This document shows, in pieces, positions 7,287 to 13,284 of a stretch of DNA of 13,284 nt (positions within the stretch are counted from its first letter, which is position 1; every line of letters begins with the position of its first letter). This stretch comes from an uncultured Bacilli bacterium. Its GTDB lineage: Bacteria > Bacillota_I > Bacilli_A > RF39 > UBA660. The position numbers were made by a program, and so were the translations under genes. The notes beneath the pieces are model-generated. The model worked only from the letters and a program-made list of their open reading frames with translations. It searched no databases and was not told where the DNA came from. The stretch is from contig CAKOYD010000014.1 of NCBI GenBank assembly GCA_934130545.1, positions 1-13,284 of the forward strand, in the 5' to 3' direction.

Positions 7287-8162
7287 CTAGCTGTTTATTT
7301 TATTTAGTATATCATTTAAAATTGTATTACTTTCTATTTTATTAATGGCAAAACATTTTTTCCCTAAATCTTTAAAACTACTACCACAATGATATATAAA
7401 TCTCTTATCTATAATAATAAATCTATCATGAAATTTGTTGTTAAAAACTAGTTCAACATTGTTATATTGAGCTCTATATTTTTTTATTAACATTTCATTC
7501 ATATTTGCAGAATAAATTATTATATTAACATCTATTTCTTTTAAAATATCTAATAATTCTTTACCAGCATAATTATCAATAATAATTATTTCCTTTTTTG
7601 CAGTTTTTAAAATATCTAACAATAGCGAATAAGCATCATAAATTTGGCCATCAAAAAATATTGCATTTGCTTTTTCTTTTTCATGTAATTTATCAAAAGA
7701 AGTTTTTAGTAGCCTTATTTCTTCATCATGCTTATATACTAGATTATTTATAAAACTTTGATTTACCAATGTACTAGAAATATATTTTCTCATGGAAACA
7801 AACGCATCAATAATTTGAACATTAACTTTGACTGCAATATCACTCTTAAGAAGACCAGATAACATCATTATTCCTTGCTCAGTTAAAACATATGGTAAAT
7901 ATCTTGTACCACCATGTACTATCTCATTTCTTAAACTTGAGGTCACAAATTGTGATCTCAAGTTGATTACTTCTTCCACAGTTAATTGAAAACAAAATGT
8001 TTCTGGGAACCTCATAATATTTCTTTTAATAGTTTGATTTATAATTCTTGTTTCCGTTTTATATAACTTTGCAACATCTGATGACAAAATAACTTGCTTA
8101 CCTCTCACTTCAAATATCATTTCTTCAATTTTAATATTTTCTTTCAACATTAGCTCATTCAT
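7287..8162 (-). CDS. ORF6N-domain protein with PLD-like C-terminal domain
   Basis: 291 aa. The N-terminal ORF6N domain (about 10-100: IFEVRGKQVILSSDVAKLY, NIMRFPETFCFQLT, RYLPYVLTEQGIMMLSGLL) is a DNA-binding module typical of phage antirepressor-like proteins. A helical linker follows (about 105-160). The C-terminal domain begins near 160: FFDGQIYDAYSLLLDILKTA, EIIIIDNYAGKELLDIL, NVELVFNNKFHDRFIIID, YHCGSSFKDLGKK. HDRFIIID (His245, Asp252) followed by the GSSFKDLGKK loop resembles half of a phospholipase-D/HKD active site, but the HxK lysine is replaced by Arg (H-D-R), so activity is uncertain. The gene has a strong Shine-Dalgarno (AAAAGGAGGT) and lies alone between the att-like repeats. Its likely role is regulation or nucleic-acid handling by a mobile element. 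Domain calls are good; function is open. Confidence 0.85.
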   Translation of the reverse strand: MNELMLKENIKIEEMIFEVRGKQVILSSDVAKLYKTETRIINQTIKRNIMRFPETFCFQLTVEEVINLRSQFVTSSLRNEIVHGGTRYLPYVLTEQGIMMLSGLLKSDIAVKVNVQIIDAFVSMRKYISSTLVNQSFINNLVYKHDEEIRLLKTSFDKLHEKEKANAIFFDGQIYDAYSLLLDILKTAKKEIIIIDNYAGKELLDILKEIDVNIIIYSANMNEMLIKKYRAQYNNVELVFNNKFHDRFIIIDKRFIYHCGSSFKDLGKKCFAINKIESNTILNDILNKINS

Positions 8163-8189
8163 AATCCAAAACCTCCTTTTCGTAATTCA

Positions 8190-8220
8190 ATTATATAACA
8201 CATACTACATAATATAGTAT
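8190..8220 (-). promoter_or_regulatory. Candidate promoter with operator-like palindrome for ORF6N gene
   Basis: TATAAT (8190-8195) lies 28 nt before the start codon with AAAAGGAGGT between. A perfect dyad, atacta-N7-tagtat (8202-8220), covers where the -35 and spacer would be; no good -35 exists. This is a plausible operator for self-control by the DNA-binding ORF6N protein, or simply AT-rich symmetry. Confidence 0.35.
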
Positions 8221-8276
8221 AAGTTAGCATATTCTACTTGGGATAATCTCCATATTTTTTCTAATTTTATAAAGAA

Positions 8277-9485
8277 TTAACGAAAGTTTAGTACGCACAC
8301 ACTCTCCACATGATGTGTGTTAGGAAACATATCCACTAACGTAATTTTCCCTAGTTTATACCCATTATCTAATTCCTTAATATCTCTCGCTAAAGTAAGA
8401 GGATTACAAGATACATAGACTATTTTATTAGCCTTAATCTTAAGAAGAATATCTTTTGTACGCTTATCCAAGCCACTTCTAGGTGGATCGACAACTATAA
8501 CATCAGCCTTAATCTGATCATTAATAATCTTTCCAACATCCCCGGCATAAAATTCTATATTATTAACACTATTTATCTTAGCATTCTCTTTAGCATCCTC
8601 TACTGCTTGCTTATTTAACTCAATACCAATAATACAATTAAAATACTTACTTAAATATATCCCAATAGTACCCGTACCGCAATATAAATCTACTAAATTA
8701 TCTTTCTTCTCATTCTTTATAGCATACTCTACTACTTTATTATATAACTTATTTACTGTTCTACTATTTACTTGAAAGAAACTATCTGGACTTATTCTAT
8801 ACTTATATTCTCCTATCATTTCATATAAATATTTCTCACCATAAATACATTTATATTTATTATCATAAGTATAAATACTAACTACTTTCTTACCTAAATA
8901 CTTAATTACTTCTTCATTATTAACACTACCATAAAATATTATCATAATCCCATAATAAGTATCTCTTATAACTATCTTATTACATTTATTAACATTAATA
9001 TTTCTCTTAATAATATCTATTATTTCATTTAACTTATCACTTACTAATAAGCATTTGTCCACATCTACTATTTTATTACTATCTTCTTCATATAATCCAA
9101 TTATGCCATTACTAACTTGTAAAGTAATTTTATTACGATAACCATATCTATTATCAGACTTAATAATATTAGGTTTTATATCTATCTCATTTCTTTTAAA
9201 TATATCAATAACATTATTAACTTTATATTCTAATTCATCTTGATAAGTATAAGCACTAATACTACATCCTCCACATATATCATAATATGGACATAATACA
9301 TCTACTCTTTTAGAACCATTCTTAATTATCTTGTTTACTCTACCAATACTATAGTTCTTATATTCTTTTACAATATCTATATCAACAATATCTCCAACAA
9401 TAACCTTTGGTATAAAGACAACTTTACCATTAATTTTTGCTATTCCCATTGCTTGATGATTCATTTTTTCTATTACTACTTCCAT
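8277..9485 (-). CDS. rlmD: 23S rRNA (uracil-5-)-methyltransferase RlmD/RlmCD
   Basis: SAM-dependent RNA m5U methyltransferase of the TrmA/RumA family, 402 aa, full length. An N-terminal TRAM-like RNA-binding domain (about 1-55) is followed by a 4Fe-4S cysteine set, CPYYDICGGC (Cys65, 71, 74) plus Cys145. Catalytic half: FFQVN (236-240), DLYCGTGTIGIYL (SAM site, 266-278), DPPRSGLD (333-340), SCNPLTLARD with nucleophile Cys360, and HHVESV with the general-base Glu394. In Firmicutes this family modifies U747 and U1939; which one here cannot be told. AGGTGAG precedes the ATG, 8 nt after priA. The last codons lie in a 25-nt sequence repeated at 7133-7155, and the C-terminus LNFR may have been supplied by an inserted element. 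No terminator is visible after the stop. Confidence 0.92.
   Translation of the reverse strand: MEVVIEKMNHQAMGIAKINGKVVFIPKVIVGDIVDIDIVKEYKNYSIGRVNKIIKNGSKRVDVLCPYYDICGGCSISAYTYQDELEYKVNNVIDIFKRNEIDIKPNIIKSDNRYGYRNKITLQVSNGIIGLYEEDSNKIVDVDKCLLVSDKLNEIIDIIKRNINVNKCNKIVIRDTYYGIMIIFYGSVNNEEVIKYLGKKVVSIYTYDNKYKCIYGEKYLYEMIGEYKYRISPDSFFQVNSRTVNKLYNKVVEYAIKNEKKDNLVDLYCGTGTIGIYLSKYFNCIIGIELNKQAVEDAKENAKINSVNNIEFYAGDVGKIINDQIKADVIVVDPPRSGLDKRTKDILLKIKANKIVYVSCNPLTLARDIKELDNGYKLGKITLVDMFPNTHHVESVCVLNFR
8287..8311 (-). repeat. Proximal direct repeat inside the rlmD 3' end (att-like)
   Basis: 25 nt encoding the end of HVESVCVLN, including the codon for general-base Glu394; matches 7133-7155 except for one additional TG unit. 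Conservation of this segment for enzyme function would make it a stable attachment site that stays functional after insertion. Confidence 0.65.
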
Positions 9486-9493
9486 AATCTCAC

Positions 9494-11659
9494 CTACATT
9501 CTAACTGGATTTACATCTATATCTATATTAACCTTATTATTACTTTTATATATATCATCTATTTCTTTTAAAGTAGGAAATACTTTATTATCAAAACGAT
9601 ACTTTATAATACATTGATAATAATAAATATTATTTATCTTAAATATATTAGCCATTGAAGGCCCTAAAATAATAGTCTCACTATCTAATTTACTTTTTAA
9701 ATAATTACCTATCTTATTAGCCTCTTTAAAACCATCTTCATAACTAGAAGAATTAATATTAACTACTACTAAATAATAATATGGACTATATTTTAACTTC
9801 TTACGAATAGCCATTTCATCATTATAGAAAGCCAAATAATCATGATTTTTAGCGTGTACTATACTATAATGTTCTTCATTAAAGGTTTGAATAATAACTT
9901 CTCCTGGATAATCACCACGACCCGCTCTACCAGATACTTGAGATAATAACTGATAAGTATACTCACTACTTCTAAAGTCAGGAATATTAAGTGATGTATC
10001 AGCATTAATAACTCCTACTAAAGTAACATAAGGAAAATCTAGCCCCTTAGCAATCATCTGTGTACCTAGTAATATATCATACTTTCTCTCTCCAAAATCT
10101 CTAATAATTGCTTCATGTTCACCCTTTTTACTAGTAGTATCCATATCCATTCTAATAATTCTAGCATCAAACATCTTATTTAATTCTTCTTCTAATTTCT
10201 GTGTACCTAGTCCATAATCTTTTAAAGTATTACCACAATTAGGACACTTTCTTTCAAACTCTTTAGCATAAGAACAATAATGACATCTTAACTTATTAGA
10301 AGTCTTATGATAAGTTAAACTAATATCACAATTAGGACACTTTTCAACATAACCACAAGATGGACACGTAATCATTGAAGAATAACCCCTTCTATTTAAA
10401 AGCAAAATTATTTGTTCATGTTTATTTAAACGATCTTTTATCTTACTAATTAATAATCTACTTAATACTGTATAATTCTTTTTAGCTTCCTCTTTCATAT
10501 CTACAACATGAACTACCGGTAAATGTGAAGTTTTAGGTCTATTTAATAAAGTTATTAATTCATACTTCTTATTTAAAGCACGAGCCATAGATTCTAATGA
10601 TGGTGTAGCACTACCAAGTAATACAGGACAATTATGATATTCCCCTCTTAAAAAGGCCACATCTTTAGCATTATATCTTGGATGATTATCTTGTTTATAA
10701 GTAGGAGTATGTTCTTCATCAATAACAATAACGCCAAGATTAGTTAATGGTGCAAAAATAGCACTTCTTGCCCCTATTACTATCTTAACTTTTCCCTCTC
10801 TAATTTTACGATATTCATCATATCTTTCACTATCTGATAATCTACTATGAAGTATTGCAATATTACTTTGAAATCTATTAACAAATCTACTTAATATTTG
10901 AGGAGTTAAACTAATTTCCGGTACTAACATAATAGCACTTTTTCCCATATCAAGACATTTAGCTATTATATCCATATATACTTCTGTCTTGCCACTCCCA
11001 GTAATACCATATAATAAATATATCTTATACTGATTCATTATCACTTTATTACTAGCTATTCTTTGTTCATCAGTTAAATTAATTACTTTATTAGGTACTA
11101 CTGATTGATATTTATAACGATAATCTTCTTCATAAATAAACTTAATAATATTATTTTTAACTAACGTATTAATACTACTAGATAATTTATTTACTAATAC
11201 TTTCTTATTCTTTATTATATCTTCAATAATTTCTTTTTGTTTATCATTACATTTATTTAAATAAGTATTAATATCCACATCTTCATTTATTACAGCAAAT
11301 CTCTTATTCTTTATATTAATATTAGTATTTATACTAGCCTTCAAAGCTTTAGGAAGCATAACTTGATATGCTGAAATTAAACTACATAAAGTAGATTCTT
11401 GAATCTTTTTCCCTAAATATAACATTTCTTCATTTAATATAACATCTTCATCAACCAGTTCTTCTATCTCTTTAAGTTCATATTTATCATCATAATTATT
11501 AGTAAGTTCTATTACAAAGCCCTCTAAATACATCTTACCAAAACTAACCTTTACTCGCATTCCTACTTTAATTTTATCTATATACTTAGAAGGTACTATA
11601 TAAGTAAATAATCTATCTACTTTTTTAACACCTATTTCTACAATTACTTTAGCATACAT
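9494..11659 (-). CDS. priA: Primosomal protein N' (replication restart helicase PriA)
   Basis: Superfamily 2 DNA helicase that recognises stalled forks and reloads the replisome. 721 aa from the ATG at 11659, a usual length. The N-terminal 3'-DNA-binding domain begins YAKVIVEIGVKKVDRLFTY. Walker A is YGITGSGKTEVY (about 217-228), DEEH box VIDEEHTPTYKQD (about 312-324), GARSAIFAPL and GSATPS follow. Eight zinc-binding cysteines lie between 432 and 475 as paired CxxC motifs (CPSC, CPNC, CHYC, CPNC). Motifs V/VI are GTQMIAKGLDFP and QVSGRAGRGDYPGEV. The frame is open to 11677 through a TTG, but GGAGG six nt before the ATG lies inside that extension, so 11659 is the start. First gene of the priA-rlmD operon. 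Confidence 0.97.
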   Translation of the reverse strand: MYAKVIVEIGVKKVDRLFTYIVPSKYIDKIKVGMRVKVSFGKMYLEGFVIELTNNYDDKYELKEIEELVDEDVILNEEMLYLGKKIQESTLCSLISAYQVMLPKALKASINTNINIKNKRFAVINEDVDINTYLNKCNDKQKEIIEDIIKNKKVLVNKLSSSINTLVKNNIIKFIYEEDYRYKYQSVVPNKVINLTDEQRIASNKVIMNQYKIYLLYGITGSGKTEVYMDIIAKCLDMGKSAIMLVPEISLTPQILSRFVNRFQSNIAILHSRLSDSERYDEYRKIREGKVKIVIGARSAIFAPLTNLGVIVIDEEHTPTYKQDNHPRYNAKDVAFLRGEYHNCPVLLGSATPSLESMARALNKKYELITLLNRPKTSHLPVVHVVDMKEEAKKNYTVLSRLLISKIKDRLNKHEQIILLLNRRGYSSMITCPSCGYVEKCPNCDISLTYHKTSNKLRCHYCSYAKEFERKCPNCGNTLKDYGLGTQKLEEELNKMFDARIIRMDMDTTSKKGEHEAIIRDFGERKYDILLGTQMIAKGLDFPYVTLVGVINADTSLNIPDFRSSEYTYQLLSQVSGRAGRGDYPGEVIIQTFNEEHYSIVHAKNHDYLAFYNDEMAIRKKLKYSPYYYLVVVNINSSSYEDGFKEANKIGNYLKSKLDSETIILGPSMANIFKINNIYYYQCIIKYRFDNKVFPTLKEIDDIYKSNNKVNIDIDVNPVRM

Positions 11660-11681
11660 AGTAAACCTCCATATCAAATAA

Positions 11682-11710
11682 ATTATATCAAAGATAAAAC
11701 TATTTTACAA
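11682..11710 (-). promoter_or_regulatory. Promoter for priA-rlmD
   Basis: TTGTAA (11705-11710), 17-nt spacer, TATAAT (11682-11687) preceded by TGA: near-ideal spacing and an extended -10. It lies just after the upstream terminator and gives a leader of about 15-17 nt before GGAGG and the ATG. Confidence 0.7.
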
Positions 11711-11733
11711 TTATATTAACAAATATGCTAACA

Positions 11734-11760
11734 TAAAAAAAGAGAATATTTCTATTCCCC
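11734..11760 (-). terminator. Intrinsic terminator of the DUF4230 operon
   Basis: Minus-strand GGGGAATA, GAAA tetraloop, TATTCTCT (11741-11760), an 8-bp stem with two G-U pairs, followed by TTTTTTT (11734-11740). The left arm contains the last codons and stop of the lipoprotein gene. The GNRA-type loop makes it a strong call. Confidence 0.88.
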
Positions 11761-12330
11761 ATAAACAAATTTTACTTCATATTTCTTTCCTGAAATCTTA
11801 CCTACTTGTTCTATATAATTTTGAATTAATTTTTCAGCGCCATCTTCTGCTCTATTAAATAAACTTTGATTGTTTTTAACTTTTTCTAACATATCTTCAT
11901 CGGCTTTTTTTATCGCTTCATTTATTTCTGAATCCTCTATTTTATTTTCATTAAAGCCATCTTCGTTTTTATATATTGAATCATCATTATAATTTTCACA
12001 ATGATGAGATAATATTTCTGCTCTAGGCATATTAATAGTAACAACATTATCTTTTTCATCTATTGTAATACTAGACATCTTTATCCCTATTTTTACTACA
12101 CCTGTATATTCTATCCAATACTTTCGATCCACTTCAAATAAATGAGTTAATCCTTGTCCTTTTTTCTTTTCAACTTTTGCCACATTATGATAATAGGCTT
12201 TAACAGTAGCTAAATCAGAAATATTTCTTACTTGGCTTAGACTTGGCTTAACATCAGTATTTTTCTTTCCACATCCTGTAATAACTAATAATAATAAAAC
12301 TATTAATATAACTATATTCTTTCTTTTCAT
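11752..12330 (-). CDS. DUF4230 family lipoprotein
   Basis: 192 aa. Residues 1-20 form a lipoprotein signal: MKRKN, hydrophobic run, then lipobox ITGC with Cys20 as the lipidated residue, so the mature protein is on the outer face of the membrane. The DUF4230 region includes DLATVKAYYHNVAKV (39-53), YWIEYTGVVKIGIKMSSI (71-88) and VVTINMPRAEIL (96-107). After it comes an acidic insert and a helical end. Function of the family is unknown to me. It starts 9 nt after a paralogue with the same core (YYVSYEGTVKAGIDFKDI there), so the pair arose by duplication and probably works at the cell surface together. The ribosome site is AGAGGTGTAGG, very close to the ATG. Confidence 0.85.
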   Translation of the reverse strand: MKRKNIVILIVLLLLVITGCGKKNTDVKPSLSQVRNISDLATVKAYYHNVAKVEKKKGQGLTHLFEVDRKYWIEYTGVVKIGIKMSSITIDEKDNVVTINMPRAEILSHHCENYNDDSIYKNEDGFNENKIEDSEINEAIKKADEDMLEKVKNNQSLFNRAEDGAEKLIQNYIEQVGKISGKKYEVKFVYGE

Positions 12331-12339
12331 CCTACACCT

Positions 12340-12972
12340 CTATCTAATCTCTAACTTATATTCGTTATCTTTAGCACTAATTAAAGGTTCAATTATTGCT
12401 TTAATAATAGAGACAACATTTTCTTGAGTTTTATCATAAAAATCTGTATCTTCATTAATAGAATTCTCTAAATGTTTTACAGATAGATTAAATGCTTCTT
12501 GATGAACAGTTTCAGTTTTATATTTATCATCTAAATACATAATATCAATATTACTAGCACTTACTATTTTATCGAATATTTGAATCTTAGGTAGTGTAAT
12601 TATAATTGTTTTAGTATCAGGATTTTCTTCATATTTTATATCTTTAAAATCAATACCCGCTTTTACAGTACCTTCATAACTTACATAATAAGCAACTTTA
12701 TTATCTTTGGTTGTTTTAGTAGCTATTCCGTTATAAGTATATTCCGCCGCACTTAATTCACTTACATCTAAAACCTTTAATAATTCAGACTTAGAAGATA
12801 TAGTTGTTTGTCCTCTTTTATTAAAGATAGCAAAATATAAACCTACCAAAACTAATATTCCTATAATTAAACCGCCAATAAAAGTAAGTTTGCTATCTAC
12901 TCTTTTAAATTCTACTACTGAAGTCTTTGCCATTTCTTTTTCTTTAACAATTTCTTCTTTTTCATTTTTCAT
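12340..12972 (-). CDS. DUF4230 family membrane-anchored protein
   Basis: 210 aa. A charged cytosolic N-terminus (1-28, rich in Lys/Glu) precedes one membrane helix (about 30-50, LTFIGGLIIGILVLVGLYFAIF), then an extracytoplasmic DUF4230 domain: ELSAAEYTYNGIATKT, YYVSYEGTVKAGIDFKDI, TIIITLPKIQIFDKI, and a helical C-terminal third. It is a paralogue of the lipoprotein encoded 9 nt downstream; the two differ in how they attach to the membrane. AAAGGTGT is placed 6 nt before the ATG at 12972. It lies 76 nt after the serpin stop with no clear terminator, and TGCTACTAT in that gap is only a weak -10 candidate, so co-transcription with the serpin is possible. Molecular role unknown. Confidence 0.85.
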   Translation of the reverse strand: MKNEKEEIVKEKEMAKTSVVEFKRVDSKLTFIGGLIIGILVLVGLYFAIFNKRGQTTISSKSELLKVLDVSELSAAEYTYNGIATKTTKDNKVAYYVSYEGTVKAGIDFKDIKYEENPDTKTIIITLPKIQIFDKIVSASNIDIMYLDDKYKTETVHQEAFNLSVKHLENSINEDTDFYDKTQENVVSIIKAIIEPLISAKDNEYKLEIR

Positions 12973-13048
12973 ACTTCTACACCTTTTTACAATATTATTT
13001 AATTCCTTTCTTCATAGTAGCAAATGTTTCCCACGCGAAATAGTTTTA

Positions 13049-13284
13049 TTAATCTGTCCTACCTATATAAACTGTTGGCTCATATACTGTTCCAACAAAC
13101 CATATTTCACCACTATCTTTATCTCTAATTATAAATATATATGGCTTATCAAAAGTTAAATCTATTTTCTCAACAGGAACTTCATATAAATAATCAAAGC
13201 CGCAACTACTAGCTCCTTTACCACCCATCTGAATAGCCGCTCCTGCTTTAATTCCATCATTAGAAAACTCTATATTAGCACTAT
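13049..13284 (-). CDS. Serpin family protein, C-terminal fragment
   Basis: Only the last 77 residues lie in the window; the gene continues past the right edge. The translated minus strand gives a reactive-centre hinge, NDGIKAGAA, and then the C-terminal serpin signature TFDKPYIFIIRDKDSGEIWF followed by VGTVYEP, ending IGRTD at TAA 13049-13051. Serpins trap serine or cysteine proteases by loop insertion. Taking Gly as P15, P12-P9 are Ala-Gly-Ala-Ala, compatible with inhibition, while P14 is Ile in place of the usual Thr/Ser. The loop from hinge to the KPY strand is about 12 residues longer than in alpha-1-antitrypsin and contains GGKGASSCGF, so the P1 residue cannot be assigned. Gut bacterial serpins are usually secreted; the N-terminus is not visible. 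Confidence 0.88.
   Translation of the reverse strand, partial: SANIEFSNDGIKAGAAIQMGGKGASSCGFDYLYEVPVEKIDLTFDKPYIFIIRDKDSGEIWFVGTVYEPTVYIGRTD

Larger units (their letters stand above)
7156..8286 (-). mobile_element. Putative integrated cassette at the rlmD 3' end
   Basis: About 1.13 kb bounded by the direct repeats 7133-7155 and 8287-8311. It carries one gene (ORF6N/PLD-like), its promoter region, and about 130 nt of AT-rich DNA downstream. The 11-mer tagcatattct occurs near both ends (7155-7165 and 8225-8235). There is no transposase, integrase, resolvase or terminal inverted repeat. The 3' end of this methyltransferase gene (rum/rumA) is a known integration site of streptococcal ICEs, which supports the reading. 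It is either a deletion remnant of a larger element or a cassette moved by a recombinase encoded elsewhere. The priA-rlmD transcript has no visible terminator before it, so it may read into this segment. Confidence 0.5.

Noticed and set aside
7156..8286. Insertion sequence
   Set aside because: No transposase and no terminal inverted repeats; the long repeat matches a gene end and is not a short target duplication.
11660..11677. Six-residue N-terminal extension of PriA from a TTG
   Set aside because: The extension contains the GGAGG ribosome site for the ATG at 11659, where the family N-terminus begins.
12890..13159. 89-aa plus-strand reading frame
   Set aside because: Antisense to the DUF4230 N-terminus and the serpin C-terminus, both firmly supported.
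1981..13284. Mycoplasma-type code with TGA as Trp
   Set aside because: Trp positions use TGG, all conserved proteins are full length under the standard code, and a TGA stop overlaps the next ATG at 5791-5794. That single TGA is not decisive alone because the next in-frame codon is also a stop.
1..13284. CRISPR array, tRNA, rRNA or riboswitch
   Set aside because: No regularly spaced repeats and no GC-rich structured segments were seen on either strand; reading by eye could miss a highly divergent RNA.

Overview
The window is an AT-rich stretch (roughly a quarter G+C by eye) in which every supported gene lies on the minus strand. Codon use, compact operons, Shine-Dalgarno sites and a set of low-GC Firmicutes families (PriA, RlmD/RlmCD, ComEA/ComEC, DUF1287, DUF4230, a bacterial serpin) point to an uncultured gut-type Bacilli/RF39-like or Erysipelotrichia-like bacterium. 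That placement is inference. Trp is read from TGG and the ORFs are full length with TAA/TAG/TGA stops, so the standard bacterial code fits better than the mycoplasma code.

Layout in transcription order (high to low coordinates): (1) the C-terminal end of a serpin, then two tandem DUF4230 proteins, one membrane-anchored and one lipoprotein, closed by a strong terminator at 11734-11760. (2) A clear promoter (11682-11710) drives priA (replication restart helicase) and rlmD (23S rRNA m5U methyltransferase). (3) Immediately downstream of rlmD is a ~1.1 kb segment bracketed by a 23/25-nt direct repeat of the rlmD 3' end; it carries one gene, an ORF6N-domain protein with a PLD-like C-terminal domain. 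Past the distal repeat lies what looks like the original rlmD tail. (4) A coiled-coil membrane protein with its own promoter and terminator. (5) A small anchored protein and a GNAT acetyltransferase, translationally coupled. (6) An apparent three-gene operon: SDR oxidoreductase, HExxH metallopeptidase-like protein, DUF1287 protein, closed by a terminator at 2730-2779. (7) comEA and comEC, the DNA-uptake pair; comEC runs off the left edge.

The most notable item is the rlmD-tail junction. If the distal repeat is joined to the upstream part of rlmD, with the 2-nt TG unit restored, the frame ends VLNTR-stop, almost the same as the present VLNFR-stop. This is the signature of site-specific integration at a gene's 3' end, where the element supplies a substitute C-terminus. 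No integrase is present, so it is either a remnant or a cassette mobilised in trans, and the ORF6N gene is its only visible cargo.
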